Part shown: positions 27,555 to 35,849 of the stretch, in pieces | Position numbering within the stretch: position 1 is the first letter of the stretch | Layout: each line of letters opens with the position of its first letter | Assembly (NCBI RefSeq): GCF_902702775.1 | Contig: NZ_LR738724.1 | Location: 806,001 to 870,000, forward strand | Reading direction: 5' to 3' | DNA: 64,000 nt | Origin: Streptococcus suis | GTDB taxonomy: Bacteria > Bacillota > Bacilli > Lactobacillales > Streptococcaceae | Translations under genes and position numbers: made by a program | Notes under the pieces: model-generated | What the model was told of the DNA's origin: nothing | Seen by the model: only the letters and a program-made list of their open reading frames with translations | Database searches by the model: none

Positions 27555-27658
27555 ATACTCTTCGAAAATCAAAATTATCCGTTGTCACCTTGCCTTGATG
27601 AACTCCAGTTCTATCTTCGGCTTCGTTTCCTAGGCTACTTTTGATTTTCATTGAGTAT
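27555..27658. repeat. 104-bp streptococcal intergenic repeat, copy 2 (MITE-like)
   Basis: Same orientation and length as 23143-23246, with one substitution. It lies between two terminated, unrelated genes. With copy 1 it brackets glmS and the amino acid ABC operon as direct repeats. Confidence 0.85.
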
Positions 27659-27698
27659 AAAACCAAAATTTAAGGTAAAGGAAAAGCCAGTCATTCGA

Positions 27699-28892
27699 CT
27701 AGGCTTGTTTTTTTGAAATCTGGTGGAAAATAACAGTCCAATTTTCATGACGGCGCCAAAGTGACGTATGAACATAATCACCAATTTCAAACGTAACTAA
27801 TTTTGATTTTTGGCTAATGGAGGTCATTTGGTAATTGGATAAATACGTCGTTTGGATGGGGTGGCCGGCAAGCATCTGAGTTTTATTTCGATAGCGGCCT
27901 TTGGCATCAATTAAGAGATACTGGTCGTCAATCAATTCTTCATACCCATTAGCATGCGCTTGTATCTCTGTTTCAAAACGGAAGAGTTTATCGCACACAT
28001 GCTCATACATCTCATCGTGTGGAATTTCAGATGGTTCTACGTGAATATCCACATCAAAAACTCCATGTTTGAGTGTTAGGAGTTGCTCAACCTGCTCAGT
28101 CACTTCATGACTTTCATAAACGGATAAGTCTGGGTTCATTTCTAAAACAACATCAAGATAGATATTGGCTCCATAAGTCCGACCACGTTGTGATTTGACA
28201 GAAACGATTTTTGGGAGTTTGAGAATATCTTCCTCGTACTTTTTCAATAAGTTTTCATCAAATCCATCAGATAGGGTAAAGAAGCTTTCCATAAAAATAT
28301 CGTAGGCTGTTTTTAGGATAAAGAAGGTAATGATGATGGCTGCAATTTTATCGACAATAGGGAAGTTGAAAGCCGCAGCAAAGATTGCGATAGAAGTTCC
28401 TATGGAAGTGACTGCATCGGATAGATTATCCTTGGCAGCTGCTTCTAAGGCCTTGGAACGTACTTTTTTTGCCAAGCGGTTATTATATAAATAAACAGCT
28501 AACATAACTAGTGCAGAAAAGATTCCGACAATAGCCCCCATAATGTCTACTTCGATAGAAGAATTGCTGATTAGTTTTTGGAGGGTATCATAGAGTACTT
28601 GGAAACCAACGACAAACATGATGAAGGATGTAATCAAGCTTGCTAAATCTTCCATTTTCCAGTGTCCAAATTTATGATCGGTATCAGCTGGTTTCTGTGC
28701 CATTTTTAGTCCAATAAGTACAGCGATATTACCGATAATATCAGAAATATTATTGAAGGCATCTGCTCGTAAGGCATCTGAATGAAAGAGCTGTCCTGCA
28801 ACGAGTTTGATACCTGATAAGATAATATAGGCACCGATAGATAGCAAGGCACCACGTTCAGCAAGTTTTAAATTGGTTACGTTTTGGTTCAT
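27699..28892 (-). CDS. mntE: Cation diffusion facilitator, manganese-exporter type
   Basis: 397 aa. Six membrane spans are followed by a cytoplasmic CDF dimerisation domain (VSVKSQRGRTYGANIYLDVVLEMNPDLSVYESHEV). Metal-site motifs read DAFNNISD in span 2 and AKDNLSD in span 5; zinc CDFs have HxxxD at the latter, while Asn in place of His is found in manganese exporters. The protein closely fits streptococcal MntE, including a C-terminal extension of about 100 residues beyond the usual CDF length. It should export Mn(II) and protect against Mn excess. The ribosome site is AAAGGAGATG. It is probably independent of the ThrE pair upstream, since a terminator separates them. Confidence 0.82.
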   Translation of the reverse strand: MNQNVTNLKLAERGALLSIGAYIILSGIKLVAGQLFHSDALRADAFNNISDIIGNIAVLIGLKMAQKPADTDHKFGHWKMEDLASLITSFIMFVVGFQVLYDTLQKLISNSSIEVDIMGAIVGIFSALVMLAVYLYNNRLAKKVRSKALEAAAKDNLSDAVTSIGTSIAIFAAAFNFPIVDKIAAIIITFFILKTAYDIFMESFFTLSDGFDENLLKKYEEDILKLPKIVSVKSQRGRTYGANIYLDVVLEMNPDLSVYESHEVTEQVEQLLTLKHGVFDVDIHVEPSEIPHDEMYEHVCDKLFRFETEIQAHANGYEELIDDQYLLIDAKGRYRNKTQMLAGHPIQTTYLSNYQMTSISQKSKLVTFEIGDYVHTSLWRRHENWTVIFHQISKKQA

Positions 28893-28921
28893 AGCATCTC
28901 CTTTGATAAGTTTTCATTTTA

Positions 28922-28948
28922 ACAAAAAGGCCCCTTATTTTCAAGGGG
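28922..28948 (-). terminator. Terminator after the ThrE pair
   Basis: On the minus strand: AACCCCTT-GAAAAT-AAGGGG followed by CCTTTTTG, immediately behind the stop at 28949. Confidence 0.75.
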
Positions 28949-29401
28949 TTAGGCTGTTTTTTTGCCTGTTCGAAGAACCTTATAAAGGCGTAATAATATT
29001 GTTCCGCTGGCCATACCGATGGGAATGACTAAGGCTAAAGTTAAGACGGTAGTGATATTGGTTAGGGCTTGAGCGTGGTCACCAGAAACGAAATAAGTCG
29101 TGGTCATGTAGGCTCGATAGCCTGGAACAAGCGGTGCTAGGATAGCAAGTGAAAAAATAACAGATGGTGTTTTAAGTAAAATACTCATGATTTGACTAAT
29201 GCAAGATCCGATAATTGCTGCAAGGAAGGTTGCAATCAGTACATTAGTTGGTCCTAATAATGAAAGATAGATGAGCCAGACTAGCATGCCTAGGAGTCCA
29301 CCAGGGACCAGCATTTTTCTTTGAACATTGAGAACAATTAAGAAGGCTGCGATAGCGATATAAGAGGCGAGTGCCTGTAATAAGAAGTTAACTAGTGTCA
29401 T
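28949..29401 (-). CDS. Threonine/serine exporter, ThrE C-terminal half (DUF3815/ThrE_2)
   Basis: 150 aa with four or five membrane spans (ALASYIAIAAFLIVLNV, LVPGGLLGMLVWLIYLSL, LATFLAAIIGSCISQIMSIL). ALVPGYRAYMTTTYFVSGD fits the ThrE C-terminal domain. In ThrE of actinobacteria both halves are one polypeptide; here, as in many Firmicutes, they are two genes 3 bp apart. The pair should form an amino acid exporter. Confidence 0.85.
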   Translation of the reverse strand: MTLVNFLLQALASYIAIAAFLIVLNVQRKMLVPGGLLGMLVWLIYLSLLGPTNVLIATFLAAIIGSCISQIMSILLKTPSVIFSLAILAPLVPGYRAYMTTTYFVSGDHAQALTNITTVLTLALVIPIGMASGTILLRLYKVLRTGKKTA

Positions 29402-29404
29402 AGA

Positions 29405-30163
29405 TTACCTCACAAGCATAAAGGCCACAGTTGTACCTGCACCGAGCGATAAGATAATAAGCGCTGTTTGGAAAAATTTGGTCATCCCTGTATTGATATG
29501 ATTGGTCATAAGGTCTCTTACAGCATTTGTAAAAGCAATCCCTGGTACAAAAGGCATGACTGCCCCTGCGTTAATTAAGTTGGGATTAATAGGGAGAGTA
29601 GTGGTTGCGCTTAATAAGTAAGAGGTAAGTGAGAAGATAAAGGCGCCAACGAAGGTGGTAACAAAATCAATTCCAACGTAGCGATCGACAATCAGTGAGA
29701 TAGGGAAAGCCAAAGCCGTTGCGAGGACAGCACCTGCTGCATCTAAAAGAGAACCTCCGAACATAATGGTAAAAAATGGTGCGGCTACTACGGCAGCTAA
29801 GGTTATTTGCATATTGTTATAAGGTGGCTTTTGTTGTTTGATTGCATTTAATTGGATCCAAGCGTCTTCTAGGCTGATTTCTTTATTGGCTAGGGAACGG
29901 GAGATTTGGTTGACGTCACAAACTTTCTGCATGTCGTAATTTGAATTTACGATGCGTTTCATACGCGAAATATTCGTATGGTCGATGGAGAAAAAGATAG
30001 CAGCAGGGATGGCAAGGACATTGGCCTGTTCAATTCCTTGTGAATGTGCAATCCGAATCATGGTATCTTCAACTCGGTGAATTTCTGCACCGCTTTGTGC
30101 CAAAATGGCACCAGCGAGCATGAGCACATCTATGACCAAGTTTAGTCTAGGAGTGTTTTCCAT
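29405..30163 (-). CDS. Threonine/serine exporter, ThrE N-terminal half (DUF1212)
   Basis: 252 aa. A soluble hydrolase-like part comes first (MLAGAILAQSGAEIHRVEDTMIRIAHSQG, the DUF1212 hallmark), then five membrane spans (ITLAAVVAAPFFTIMFGGS, FVTTFVGAFIFSLTSYLL, PGIAFTNAVRDLMTNHINTG). It partners the 150-aa protein encoded next. First gene of the pair; its promoter faces that of the MarR regulator. Confidence 0.85.
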   Translation of the reverse strand: MENTPRLNLVIDVLMLAGAILAQSGAEIHRVEDTMIRIAHSQGIEQANVLAIPAAIFFSIDHTNISRMKRIVNSNYDMQKVCDVNQISRSLANKEISLEDAWIQLNAIKQQKPPYNNMQITLAAVVAAPFFTIMFGGSLLDAAGAVLATALAFPISLIVDRYVGIDFVTTFVGAFIFSLTSYLLSATTTLPINPNLINAGAVMPFVPGIAFTNAVRDLMTNHINTGMTKFFQTALIILSLGAGTTVAFMLVR

Positions 30164-30254
30164 AAGTAAGTCCCATCCCTCTGCTAGTTATTTTCTTAAT
30201 TATAACAAAATATAGGTGTAGACAACATATTTTTTAAATAGTTAGGCAAAATAG

Positions 30255-30308
30255 TTGAAAATTGTTCGGATTGTAGTATAATTGATTTATCAACGGTTGA
30301 TTAATCAA
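30255..30308 (+). promoter_or_regulatory. MarR-gene promoter with overlapping palindromic operators
   Basis: TTGAAA (30255-30260), 16-bp spacer, TATAAT (30277-30282). Right after the -10 two perfect palindromes overlap: ATCAAC-G-GTTGAT (30289-30301) and TTGATTAATCAA (30297-30308). A further half site TTGAT lies at 30283-30287. This is a good autorepressor operator for the MarR protein. Confidence 0.65.
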
Positions 30309-30321
30309 TCAAAAGAGGTAG

Positions 30322-30750
<429 letters not shown>

Positions 30751-30768
30751 TTTTTGAGAGGAGACATT

Positions 30769-31128
30769 ATGTCTATTTTTACCACTATTCTAGCTAGTAT
30801 CGTAGCTATTGAGCACCTATATATCATGTACTTGGAAACCTTTGCGACCCACTCAGACTCTACTAGTCGTGTCTTTAATATGACAAAGGATGAATTGCAA
30901 CGTAAGTCTGTGACGACACTTTTCAAAAACCAAGGTATTTACAATGGTTTGTTGGCTATTTTCCTCTTATATGGAATTTTCACAGGAAACCTTGAAATTA
31001 CAACTATTTTTGTCTTGTTTGTTATTGGAGCAGCAGGTTATGGAGCTGTGACATCTAGTCCAAAAATTATCTTGACCCAAGGTGGACCAGCCATCTTGGC
31101 ACTGATCTCTATTTTGTTGTTTAAATAA
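30769..31128 (+). CDS. DUF1304 membrane protein
   Basis: 119 aa with four membrane spans (TTILASIVAIEHLYIMYLETF, GLLAIFLLYGIF, TIFVLFVIGAAGYGAV, PAILALISILLF). The EHLYIMYLE and NQGIYNGLLA motifs are typical of DUF1304. I took the ATG at 30769 after GAGAGGAGAC; an upstream ATG at 30754 gives only MRGDI. It is often found behind MarR-type regulators; molecular function unknown. Second gene of the operon. Confidence 0.82.
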   Translation: MSIFTTILASIVAIEHLYIMYLETFATHSDSTSRVFNMTKDELQRKSVTTLFKNQGIYNGLLAIFLLYGIFTGNLEITTIFVLFVIGAAGYGAVTSSPKIILTQGGPAILALISILLFK

Positions 31129-31131
31129 GTT

Positions 31132-31159
31132 AAAAAGCCTTCCGTGAGGAGGGCTTTTT
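31132..31159. terminator. Terminator after the MarR-DUF1304 operon
   Basis: AAAAAGCCTTCC-GTGA-GGAGGGCTTTTT, a 12-bp stem with one G-T pair. It lies between convergent genes and probably works in both directions. Confidence 0.88.
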
Positions 31160-31163
31160 GCAA

Positions 31164-32018
31164 TTACCGAATATTTAGTTCCCCATCTAGTGTAGAGATA
31201 TCGAGGTAATTTGTAGCTTTGGGATTAATATAGTTTGGAAGGTCAATCCCGCTATTATTTTGACTGGCATCTATGTAGATGTCCTTTTTTGTTTGTGAAT
31301 GAAGAGAAATGTCGATTGAGCCATCGTAATTACTGATACTATGTCTTCCCTCTAGTTTTAGGTTTTCAGCTTTAAAATCACCATCTTCAATCCTTAGGCT
31401 ACTGCCAACAGTATTGGAAATGTCTTTCGGACTTGTTAATGTGGAATGATTGATTGCTACTTCTCCATTGAGGTGTGATAAATGAGTAGAGCTGATGTGA
31501 CTGTTTTCAATCAACATGTCCCCATCTTCTATAGTGAGATCAAGATTTTGAATAGTCACTTTATCCAGATAGACATCTCCTTGAAGGTTGCCTGAAAGTG
31601 TTTCGATTGTGCTATTTTTAGGGACCTCTAAAACAGGTTGGTGGTAGGCAATATTTTGGTCATTGATAAGATTTAATATAGGTTCGAGTAAACCATCATA
31701 AGAAACGATACCTTGAAATGCACTAGAAATGGTTAACTTTCCATCTTGAACTTGGTGGCTGAGGAGGTCGATGTCTTTATGCTGATTTCGATAGTAGTGG
31801 AGGTGGAATTGGTTGTCAGGCGAAGGCATGATGGACAGTCGTTCATTAACTTCTATTTCCCTAATGTCACTAAAACTGGCTGTTTGGGGCTGAAAATAGT
31901 TTTCTGCAACAAGTTTCATATTTGTCCAACCGCCAGCAAAGTAGCCGATGAGGCTTAGAATGGCTCCAAGACCTAGCAGGCTCAGACTAATTTTCGTAAA
32001 TGGCTTAAGCTGTTTCAT
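31164..32018 (-). CDS. DUF4097-type membrane-anchored protein
   Basis: 284 aa from the ATG at 32016-32018 (ribosome site AAAGGAGGC). One N-terminal membrane span (ISLSLLGLGAILSLIGYFAGG) precedes a repetitive, beta-rich region where short strands alternate (NLQGDVYLDKVTIQNLDLTIEDGDMLIENSHI...), as in the parallel beta-helix of DUF4097 'putative adhesin' proteins. The topology suggests the helix lies outside the cell. It is last of four overlapping genes led by a PadR regulator. Function in the family is unproven. Confidence 0.75.
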   Translation of the reverse strand: MKQLKPFTKISLSLLGLGAILSLIGYFAGGWTNMKLVAENYFQPQTASFSDIREIEVNERLSIMPSPDNQFHLHYYRNQHKDIDLLSHQVQDGKLTISSAFQGIVSYDGLLEPILNLINDQNIAYHQPVLEVPKNSTIETLSGNLQGDVYLDKVTIQNLDLTIEDGDMLIENSHISSTHLSHLNGEVAINHSTLTSPKDISNTVGSSLRIEDGDFKAENLKLEGRHSISNYDGSIDISLHSQTKKDIYIDASQNNSGIDLPNYINPKATNYLDISTLDGELNIR

Positions 32019-32583
32019 GATAGCCTCCTTTGCGGATCGTTCTTTGTATCCAGTGTAAAACAAGCAAGAAGGTTTTGCTTCCAAGGTCTAGAGTGAATTT
32101 ACTACCCAAGAGGGTGAGTGCCAAACAGATGAAGGCGAGGCCTGTGAAGAGGAGAGAGGAGGACCATGAGAGCGTGAAGAGGTCAAAGGCGAGGAGCATC
32201 TGGGCGATTGCGAGGCTGAGGAGGACAATCCAGAGTGAGATAAGGAGCAGAAAGAGGCTAAAGATGATTAGGAGAAGGGTGATGAAGAGGGCGACCAAAG
32301 TGATTGCTAGGGGGACGCCGATTGGTGCGGCAAGGATAGCGAGGATGGTCAACCAGACCATATTGCTTGTATTTGGCTTATCTTCAATCCTCTCTTTATC
32401 ATAGAGATTTGCTAGGATTTCGCGGGCTGCTTCTTTTGGACTGCCTAGCTCTTGAATAGCTTGCTCATCGTTTTCCTTTTCGTCAAAATATTCATTGAAA
32501 TAGTCTAAGGTATCCTGAAAATCTTCTTTTGGTAGATACTTTAGCTGTTTCTCGAGTTTCTGTAAATATTCCTTTCGGTTCAT
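32005..32583 (-). CDS. DUF1700 membrane protein
   Basis: 192 aa from the ATG at 32581-32583 (AAAGGAG upstream). The N-terminal helical DUF1700 domain (MNRKEYLQKLEKQLKYLP..DTLDYFNEYFDEKENDEQAIQELGSPKEAAREILANL) is followed by four or five membrane spans. Its end overlaps the next gene by 14 bp. The same DUF1700 motif recurs at the start of the neighbouring 370-aa protein, so one arose from the other by duplication. DUF1700 proteins usually accompany PadR regulators. Confidence 0.8.
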   Translation of the reverse strand: MNRKEYLQKLEKQLKYLPKEDFQDTLDYFNEYFDEKENDEQAIQELGSPKEAAREILANLYDKERIEDKPNTSNMVWLTILAILAAPIGVPLAITLVALFITLLLIIFSLFLLLISLWIVLLSLAIAQMLLAFDLFTLSWSSSLLFTGLAFICLALTLLGSKFTLDLGSKTFLLVLHWIQRTIRKGGYHETA

Positions 32584-32594
32584 GATAAACTCCT

Positions 32595-33707
32595 TTATCC
32601 CACATTTAGCTGGCAGTCTTGACAATGAATAACTAGCTGAGCAGGGATATTTTCTTGCTTGTAGCTGAGATGAGTGATGTCCCCCTCTTTCATCATTGTA
32701 AACGCCTTATCCTTTGGAAGTTTAAGGCTAGAATCTTCCTCCCAGATGTCCAAACTGATGTCCGTACTTGGTTGATAGGTTAAGACAGAATCTTCAGCCT
32801 GACAGATAAGGCTCTTTTCAAGGACAAAATCCTTCAACTTCCAGACACAGTCTTCTAATGTTATCCTTGCATCTGAAAGGCTCATGCTTGAGAGAGTAAT
32901 AACGGCATCGCTGGCTTCCAATTTTAACTCGCTGAGCTGTCCATCTGAGATAGTTAGTGTAGAGTCTTCTAACCGTAGAGCAGATCTTGGACAGCTCACT
33001 TTCGTCATGCTGATGCTGCTATCTTCTACATTGATGACTAGCTGTTCGCTCGCCTGCACAGCTGCCATCGTCAGACTGCTATCTGTCGTTTTCAGATTGA
33101 GACTAGTAAGGGGCAGGAGTCTTTTAGGGATTTTGAGAATAGCAGAGCTGGTTTGCTGGTTGGAAAAGTAGAGGTGGTCTGGGAGTGGCTTGCTAGATAG
33201 GTACAAACTATCTTGGACTAGTTGATAGTCAAAAGCCTGGTAGCTGCCATCTTCTGAAACAGGATTGTGCAATAAGACAACTTCTCCGTCGTAACTTTGA
33301 ACACTAAGAGCCTGGTCTTCGAGAATAATCTGTAGATTTGAAAAATCAGGTAATTCTTCAATCTTCGCCGTCAATTCAATTCTTTCCCTAGCTTGATAGG
33401 CTGAATGTTTGAAATTGTTGAAAAAATTCTCCCAGTCAAATTGAAAATCAAAATCAAAGTTGAAATCAAATGGTTTAGATGAATGTGGACTTGCTTGGTC
33501 TTTCTCGGTGATTAGGGCATCTTCAGGTAGATTGGCAATGATTTCTTTTGCTGCTTCATCAGGTGTTCCTAGCTCTATAATAGCTTCCTCATCGTTATCC
33601 TTTTCGTCAAAATATTCATTGAAGTAGTCTAAAGCCTCCTGTCTGGCACTTGGATGAAGTTGAAATAATGCTTGTTCCAGTTGGTTCAAATAATCTGCGC
33701 GTGTCAT
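32595..33707 (-). CDS. DUF1700-DUF4097 fusion protein
   Basis: 370 aa. Residues 1-60 are a DUF1700 domain (ADYLNQLEQALFQLHPSARQEALDYFNEYFDEKDNDEEAIIELGTPDEAAKEIIANL), then a low-complexity FDFNFDFDFQFDWENFFNNF linker, then about 250 residues of repetitive beta strands (SLYLSSKPL, SLTMAAVQASEQLVINVEDSSISMTKV, STLTISDGQLSELKLEASDAVITLSSM) that fit DUF4097. It has no membrane span or signal peptide, unlike its neighbour. It overlaps padR by 4 bp. Confidence 0.75.
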   Translation of the reverse strand: MTRADYLNQLEQALFQLHPSARQEALDYFNEYFDEKDNDEEAIIELGTPDEAAKEIIANLPEDALITEKDQASPHSSKPFDFNFDFDFQFDWENFFNNFKHSAYQARERIELTAKIEELPDFSNLQIILEDQALSVQSYDGEVVLLHNPVSEDGSYQAFDYQLVQDSLYLSSKPLPDHLYFSNQQTSSAILKIPKRLLPLTSLNLKTTDSSLTMAAVQASEQLVINVEDSSISMTKVSCPRSALRLEDSTLTISDGQLSELKLEASDAVITLSSMSLSDARITLEDCVWKLKDFVLEKSLICQAEDSVLTYQPSTDISLDIWEEDSSLKLPKDKAFTMMKEGDITHLSYKQENIPAQLVIHCQDCQLNVG

Positions 33708-34021
33708 TTTCGTAAGCTCCCTTCTATAATTCCGTCAATATGGTCTTTGTAGCTATTCCATTCACCCTGCAGGAAGGGGATGTGCTCACGTCCAGCAGGA
33801 GTGATGGTATAGTATTTCCGCTTTCTCCCTTGAAATTCTTGGGTATAGGTGGTGACATAGCCAGCCTTTTCCAATTTTTTCAAGATAGGGTAAAGCGTGG
33901 ACTCCTTTATGTCAGCAACTATCTTGATGGTCTGACTGATTTCATAGCCATAGGAATCTTGCTTTTCTACAATGGCTAAGACCAGAAATTCTATCAAGAT
34001 AGAGGATACGGGGTAGTACAT
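33704..34021 (-). CDS. PadR-family transcriptional regulator
   Basis: 105 aa. The PadR winged helix is clear: ILIEFLVLAIVEKQDSYGYEISQTIK, STLYPILKKLEKAGYVTTYTQEFQGRKRKYYTITPAGREHI. The short C-terminus puts it in the small PadR (subfamily 2) group. It heads the DUF1700/DUF4097 operon and should repress it in the absence of an envelope or drug signal. The transcript probably starts about 255 nt upstream, so it has a long leader made largely of a dispersed repeat. Confidence 0.88.
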   Translation of the reverse strand: MYYPVSSILIEFLVLAIVEKQDSYGYEISQTIKIVADIKESTLYPILKKLEKAGYVTTYTQEFQGRKRKYYTITPAGREHIPFLQGEWNSYKDHIDGIIEGSLRK

Positions 34022-34079
34022 AAACTCACCTCTTTATCTTTATAGCCATCCAGTTTATCTTTTACTACTTTGTTAACTT

Positions 34080-34240
34080 GCTTTGCCGTACGCTACGAGC
34101 GTCACTTACTAATGTAAGTATGATTTCCAACCTTCAACAGTCACTAAACTGACTGTTGAAGCAGCCTACAGAAATTGACACGAACTTTGTTCGCTTTATT
34201 TCCAGCCTCCAACTATCTCCCAGATAGTTGGAGCGAGTAT
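34080..34240. repeat. Dispersed intergenic repeat within the PadR leader
   Basis: Contains CAACAGTCA-CTAAAC-TGACTGTTG, CGAAC-TTT-GTTCG and CCAACTATCT-CCC-AGATAGTTGG stem-loops. The CGAACTTTGTTCGCT block and its surroundings match the element at 18940-18970. No coding frame is present. Confidence 0.6.
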
Positions 34241-34272
34241 TAAAAGCAAACTGAAAGGCTATGTATAATTAT

Positions 34273-34312
34273 TTTATATATAAATTATATACCTATTATT
34301 TGGTAAAATCAA
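34273..34312 (-). promoter_or_regulatory. Promoter and probable PadR operator
   Basis: Minus strand: TTGATT (34307-34312), 17-bp spacer, TATAAT (34284-34289). The perfect palindrome TTTATATATAAA (34273-34284) covers the -10 end and the expected start of transcription. Confidence 0.6.
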
Positions 34313-34357
34313 GCGATTATATAAAATTTTTATATATCATCAAAATTCTTTTCTATG

Positions 34358-34375
34358 TGCTATACTAGTTTCATG
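34358..34375 (+). promoter_or_regulatory. Extended -10 promoter placed for a leaderless mRNA (AEC transporter)
   Basis: TGC-TATACT (34358-34366), AGTTTC, ATG (34373). No ribosome site; predicted +1 is the A of ATG. Confidence 0.6.
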
Positions 34376-35287
34376 AATGAACTTGAATTATTAGCTCGTG
34401 CTCTTGGTTTTATCTTTGTTATCGGTTTAGGTTATACATTAAAAGCCAAAGGGATTGTTCGAAGGGAGGATGCGACAATCTTTTCTAGCTTAGTGATGAA
34501 TATTACGCTACCAGCCTCTCTCCTTGTAGCTTCAGCGACAGCCCAAGTATCTATAGATTTATATGTTCCCTTCATATTAGGAATTCTTTGTAATCTTTTT
34601 TTGGATATGGTGGGATACTGGGAGGCAAAGAAGTCTGGTCAACAGACTTCCGTCGGTCTTATGCAGTTATCAGGCTATAATATCGGAACCTTTACACTCC
34701 CATTTGTACAAGCTTTTTTTCCGCTATCTAGTCTACTAAGCGTCATCGTATTTGATGCGGGGAATGCAATCATGGTTTTAGGTGGGAATTACAGTATCGC
34801 AGCTGGTGTGGATGAAGAGCAGGAAAGAATGACCGTTGCAACTTTTATAAAGAATCTTTCACGCTCAGTTCCACTAGTAGTCTATCTAGTTAGCCTATCG
34901 TTAGCAATCTGTTCTATCAAACTTCCACGCGAACTTATCTCTGCGCTGACGATAGCCAGTAACGCCAATCCTTTTTTAGCCATGCTCATGTTGGGAATCT
35001 TGCTTGATTTAAAATTGAATTGGAAAGAAATTAGTCGATTGGCCTATCTTCTCTCTTTGAGGCTAGGTGCGAATATTCTAATAGCAGGGGTCATTTATTT
35101 TCTTCTACCTATTGATAAAACGATGAAAATCATGTTACTGGTCTGTCTAGTCTCTCCGATTTCAGTCATGTCCCCAATATATGCATTAAAGTTAGGTAGT
35201 CGCTCAGCTGAACCTGCCAATGTTAACTCCTTATCTATTTTGGTCAGTCTAGTCATGATGGTTCTTCTTATTTTTCTATTCGTTTAA
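34373..35287 (+). CDS. AEC-family (auxin efflux carrier-like) transporter
   Basis: 304 aa with about ten membrane spans. Family features: N-terminal GFIFVIGLGYTLKAKGIV, LVMNITLPASLLVASA, SGYNIGTFTLPFVQAFF and the C-terminal VCLVSPISVMSPIYALKLG. Such carriers move small organic acids (malate, for example) or amino acids; the substrate is unknown. I start at 34373 because homologues begin there, although the frame has an upstream ATG at 34355 within the promoter. Stands alone, with a terminator behind. Confidence 0.85.
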   Translation: MNELELLARALGFIFVIGLGYTLKAKGIVRREDATIFSSLVMNITLPASLLVASATAQVSIDLYVPFILGILCNLFLDMVGYWEAKKSGQQTSVGLMQLSGYNIGTFTLPFVQAFFPLSSLLSVIVFDAGNAIMVLGGNYSIAAGVDEEQERMTVATFIKNLSRSVPLVVYLVSLSLAICSIKLPRELISALTIASNANPFLAMLMLGILLDLKLNWKEISRLAYLLSLRLGANILIAGVIYFLLPIDKTMKIMLLVCLVSPISVMSPIYALKLGSRSAEPANVNSLSILVSLVMMVLLIFLFV

Positions 35288-35289
35288 AA

Positions 35290-35313
35290 AAGCCTCCGCG
35301 TGTGCGGGGGCTT
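35290..35313. terminator. Bidirectional terminator between AEC and DUF5684-like genes
   Basis: AAGCCTCCGC-GTGT-GCGGGGGCTT, preceded by A5 on the left side. Confidence 0.85.
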
Positions 35314-35322
35314 GATTGTATA

Positions 35323-35721
35323 TTAATCAATAAAGAATTCTTGTGGACCTTGGTAACGACTTCCATCATTAAAGGCGATGTAGAGGTTAAAGATAGGTGT
35401 AAGAAGAACATAGAAGATAGCTTGTACAGCTGATAAACCGAAGCTACGACCAAAATTGTAAACGAGATAGATGCCATATAATGGCCCTGCTAGTGGAATC
35501 AGTAAGAATAGAATGAACCATCTTTTTTCATAGCCAAAGGCGATGCATTGTTGGATATAGAGATTGTAGATTGGAATCAATGATTTCCAACCAGCGTAGC
35601 CTGCTTTTTTGAAGAGGATGTAGTTGGAAATAGCAACAAGAATATACCAAATAAATGAAAATAGTAGTGTTGTACCCCAAATGCCAATGAGAATTCCCTG
35701 TGCTAATGTTTCTTCTGTCAT
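35323..35721 (-). CDS. Small membrane protein (DUF5684-like)
   Basis: 132 aa with four membrane spans (LIGIWGTTLLFSFIWYILVAI, WFILFLLIPLAGPLYGIYLVY, AVQAIFYVLLTPIFNLYIAF). The AGYAGWKSLIPIYNLYIQQCIAFG segment and the closing NDGSRYQGP are typical of DUF5684. Function unknown. It is a single gene with a GGAG ribosome site. Confidence 0.7.
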   Translation of the reverse strand: MTEETLAQGILIGIWGTTLLFSFIWYILVAISNYILFKKAGYAGWKSLIPIYNLYIQQCIAFGYEKRWFILFLLIPLAGPLYGIYLVYNFGRSFGLSAVQAIFYVLLTPIFNLYIAFNDGSRYQGPQEFFID

Positions 35722-35816
35722 AATAAAACTCCATTTCTTTTTTTATAGTTCTATTATACCAGTATTAGTTCAATAACACAATATAAAATTGCATTTTTTT
35801 AAAATTTTTTCAGAAA

Positions 35817-35843
35817 AAAACGACTTTCTATTGAAAGCCGTTT
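35817..35843 (-). terminator. pepT terminator
   Basis: Minus strand: AAACGGCTTTC-AATAG-AAAGTCGTTT with one G-T pair, followed by a T-run. Confidence 0.75.
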
Positions 35844-35849
35844 GAAATT

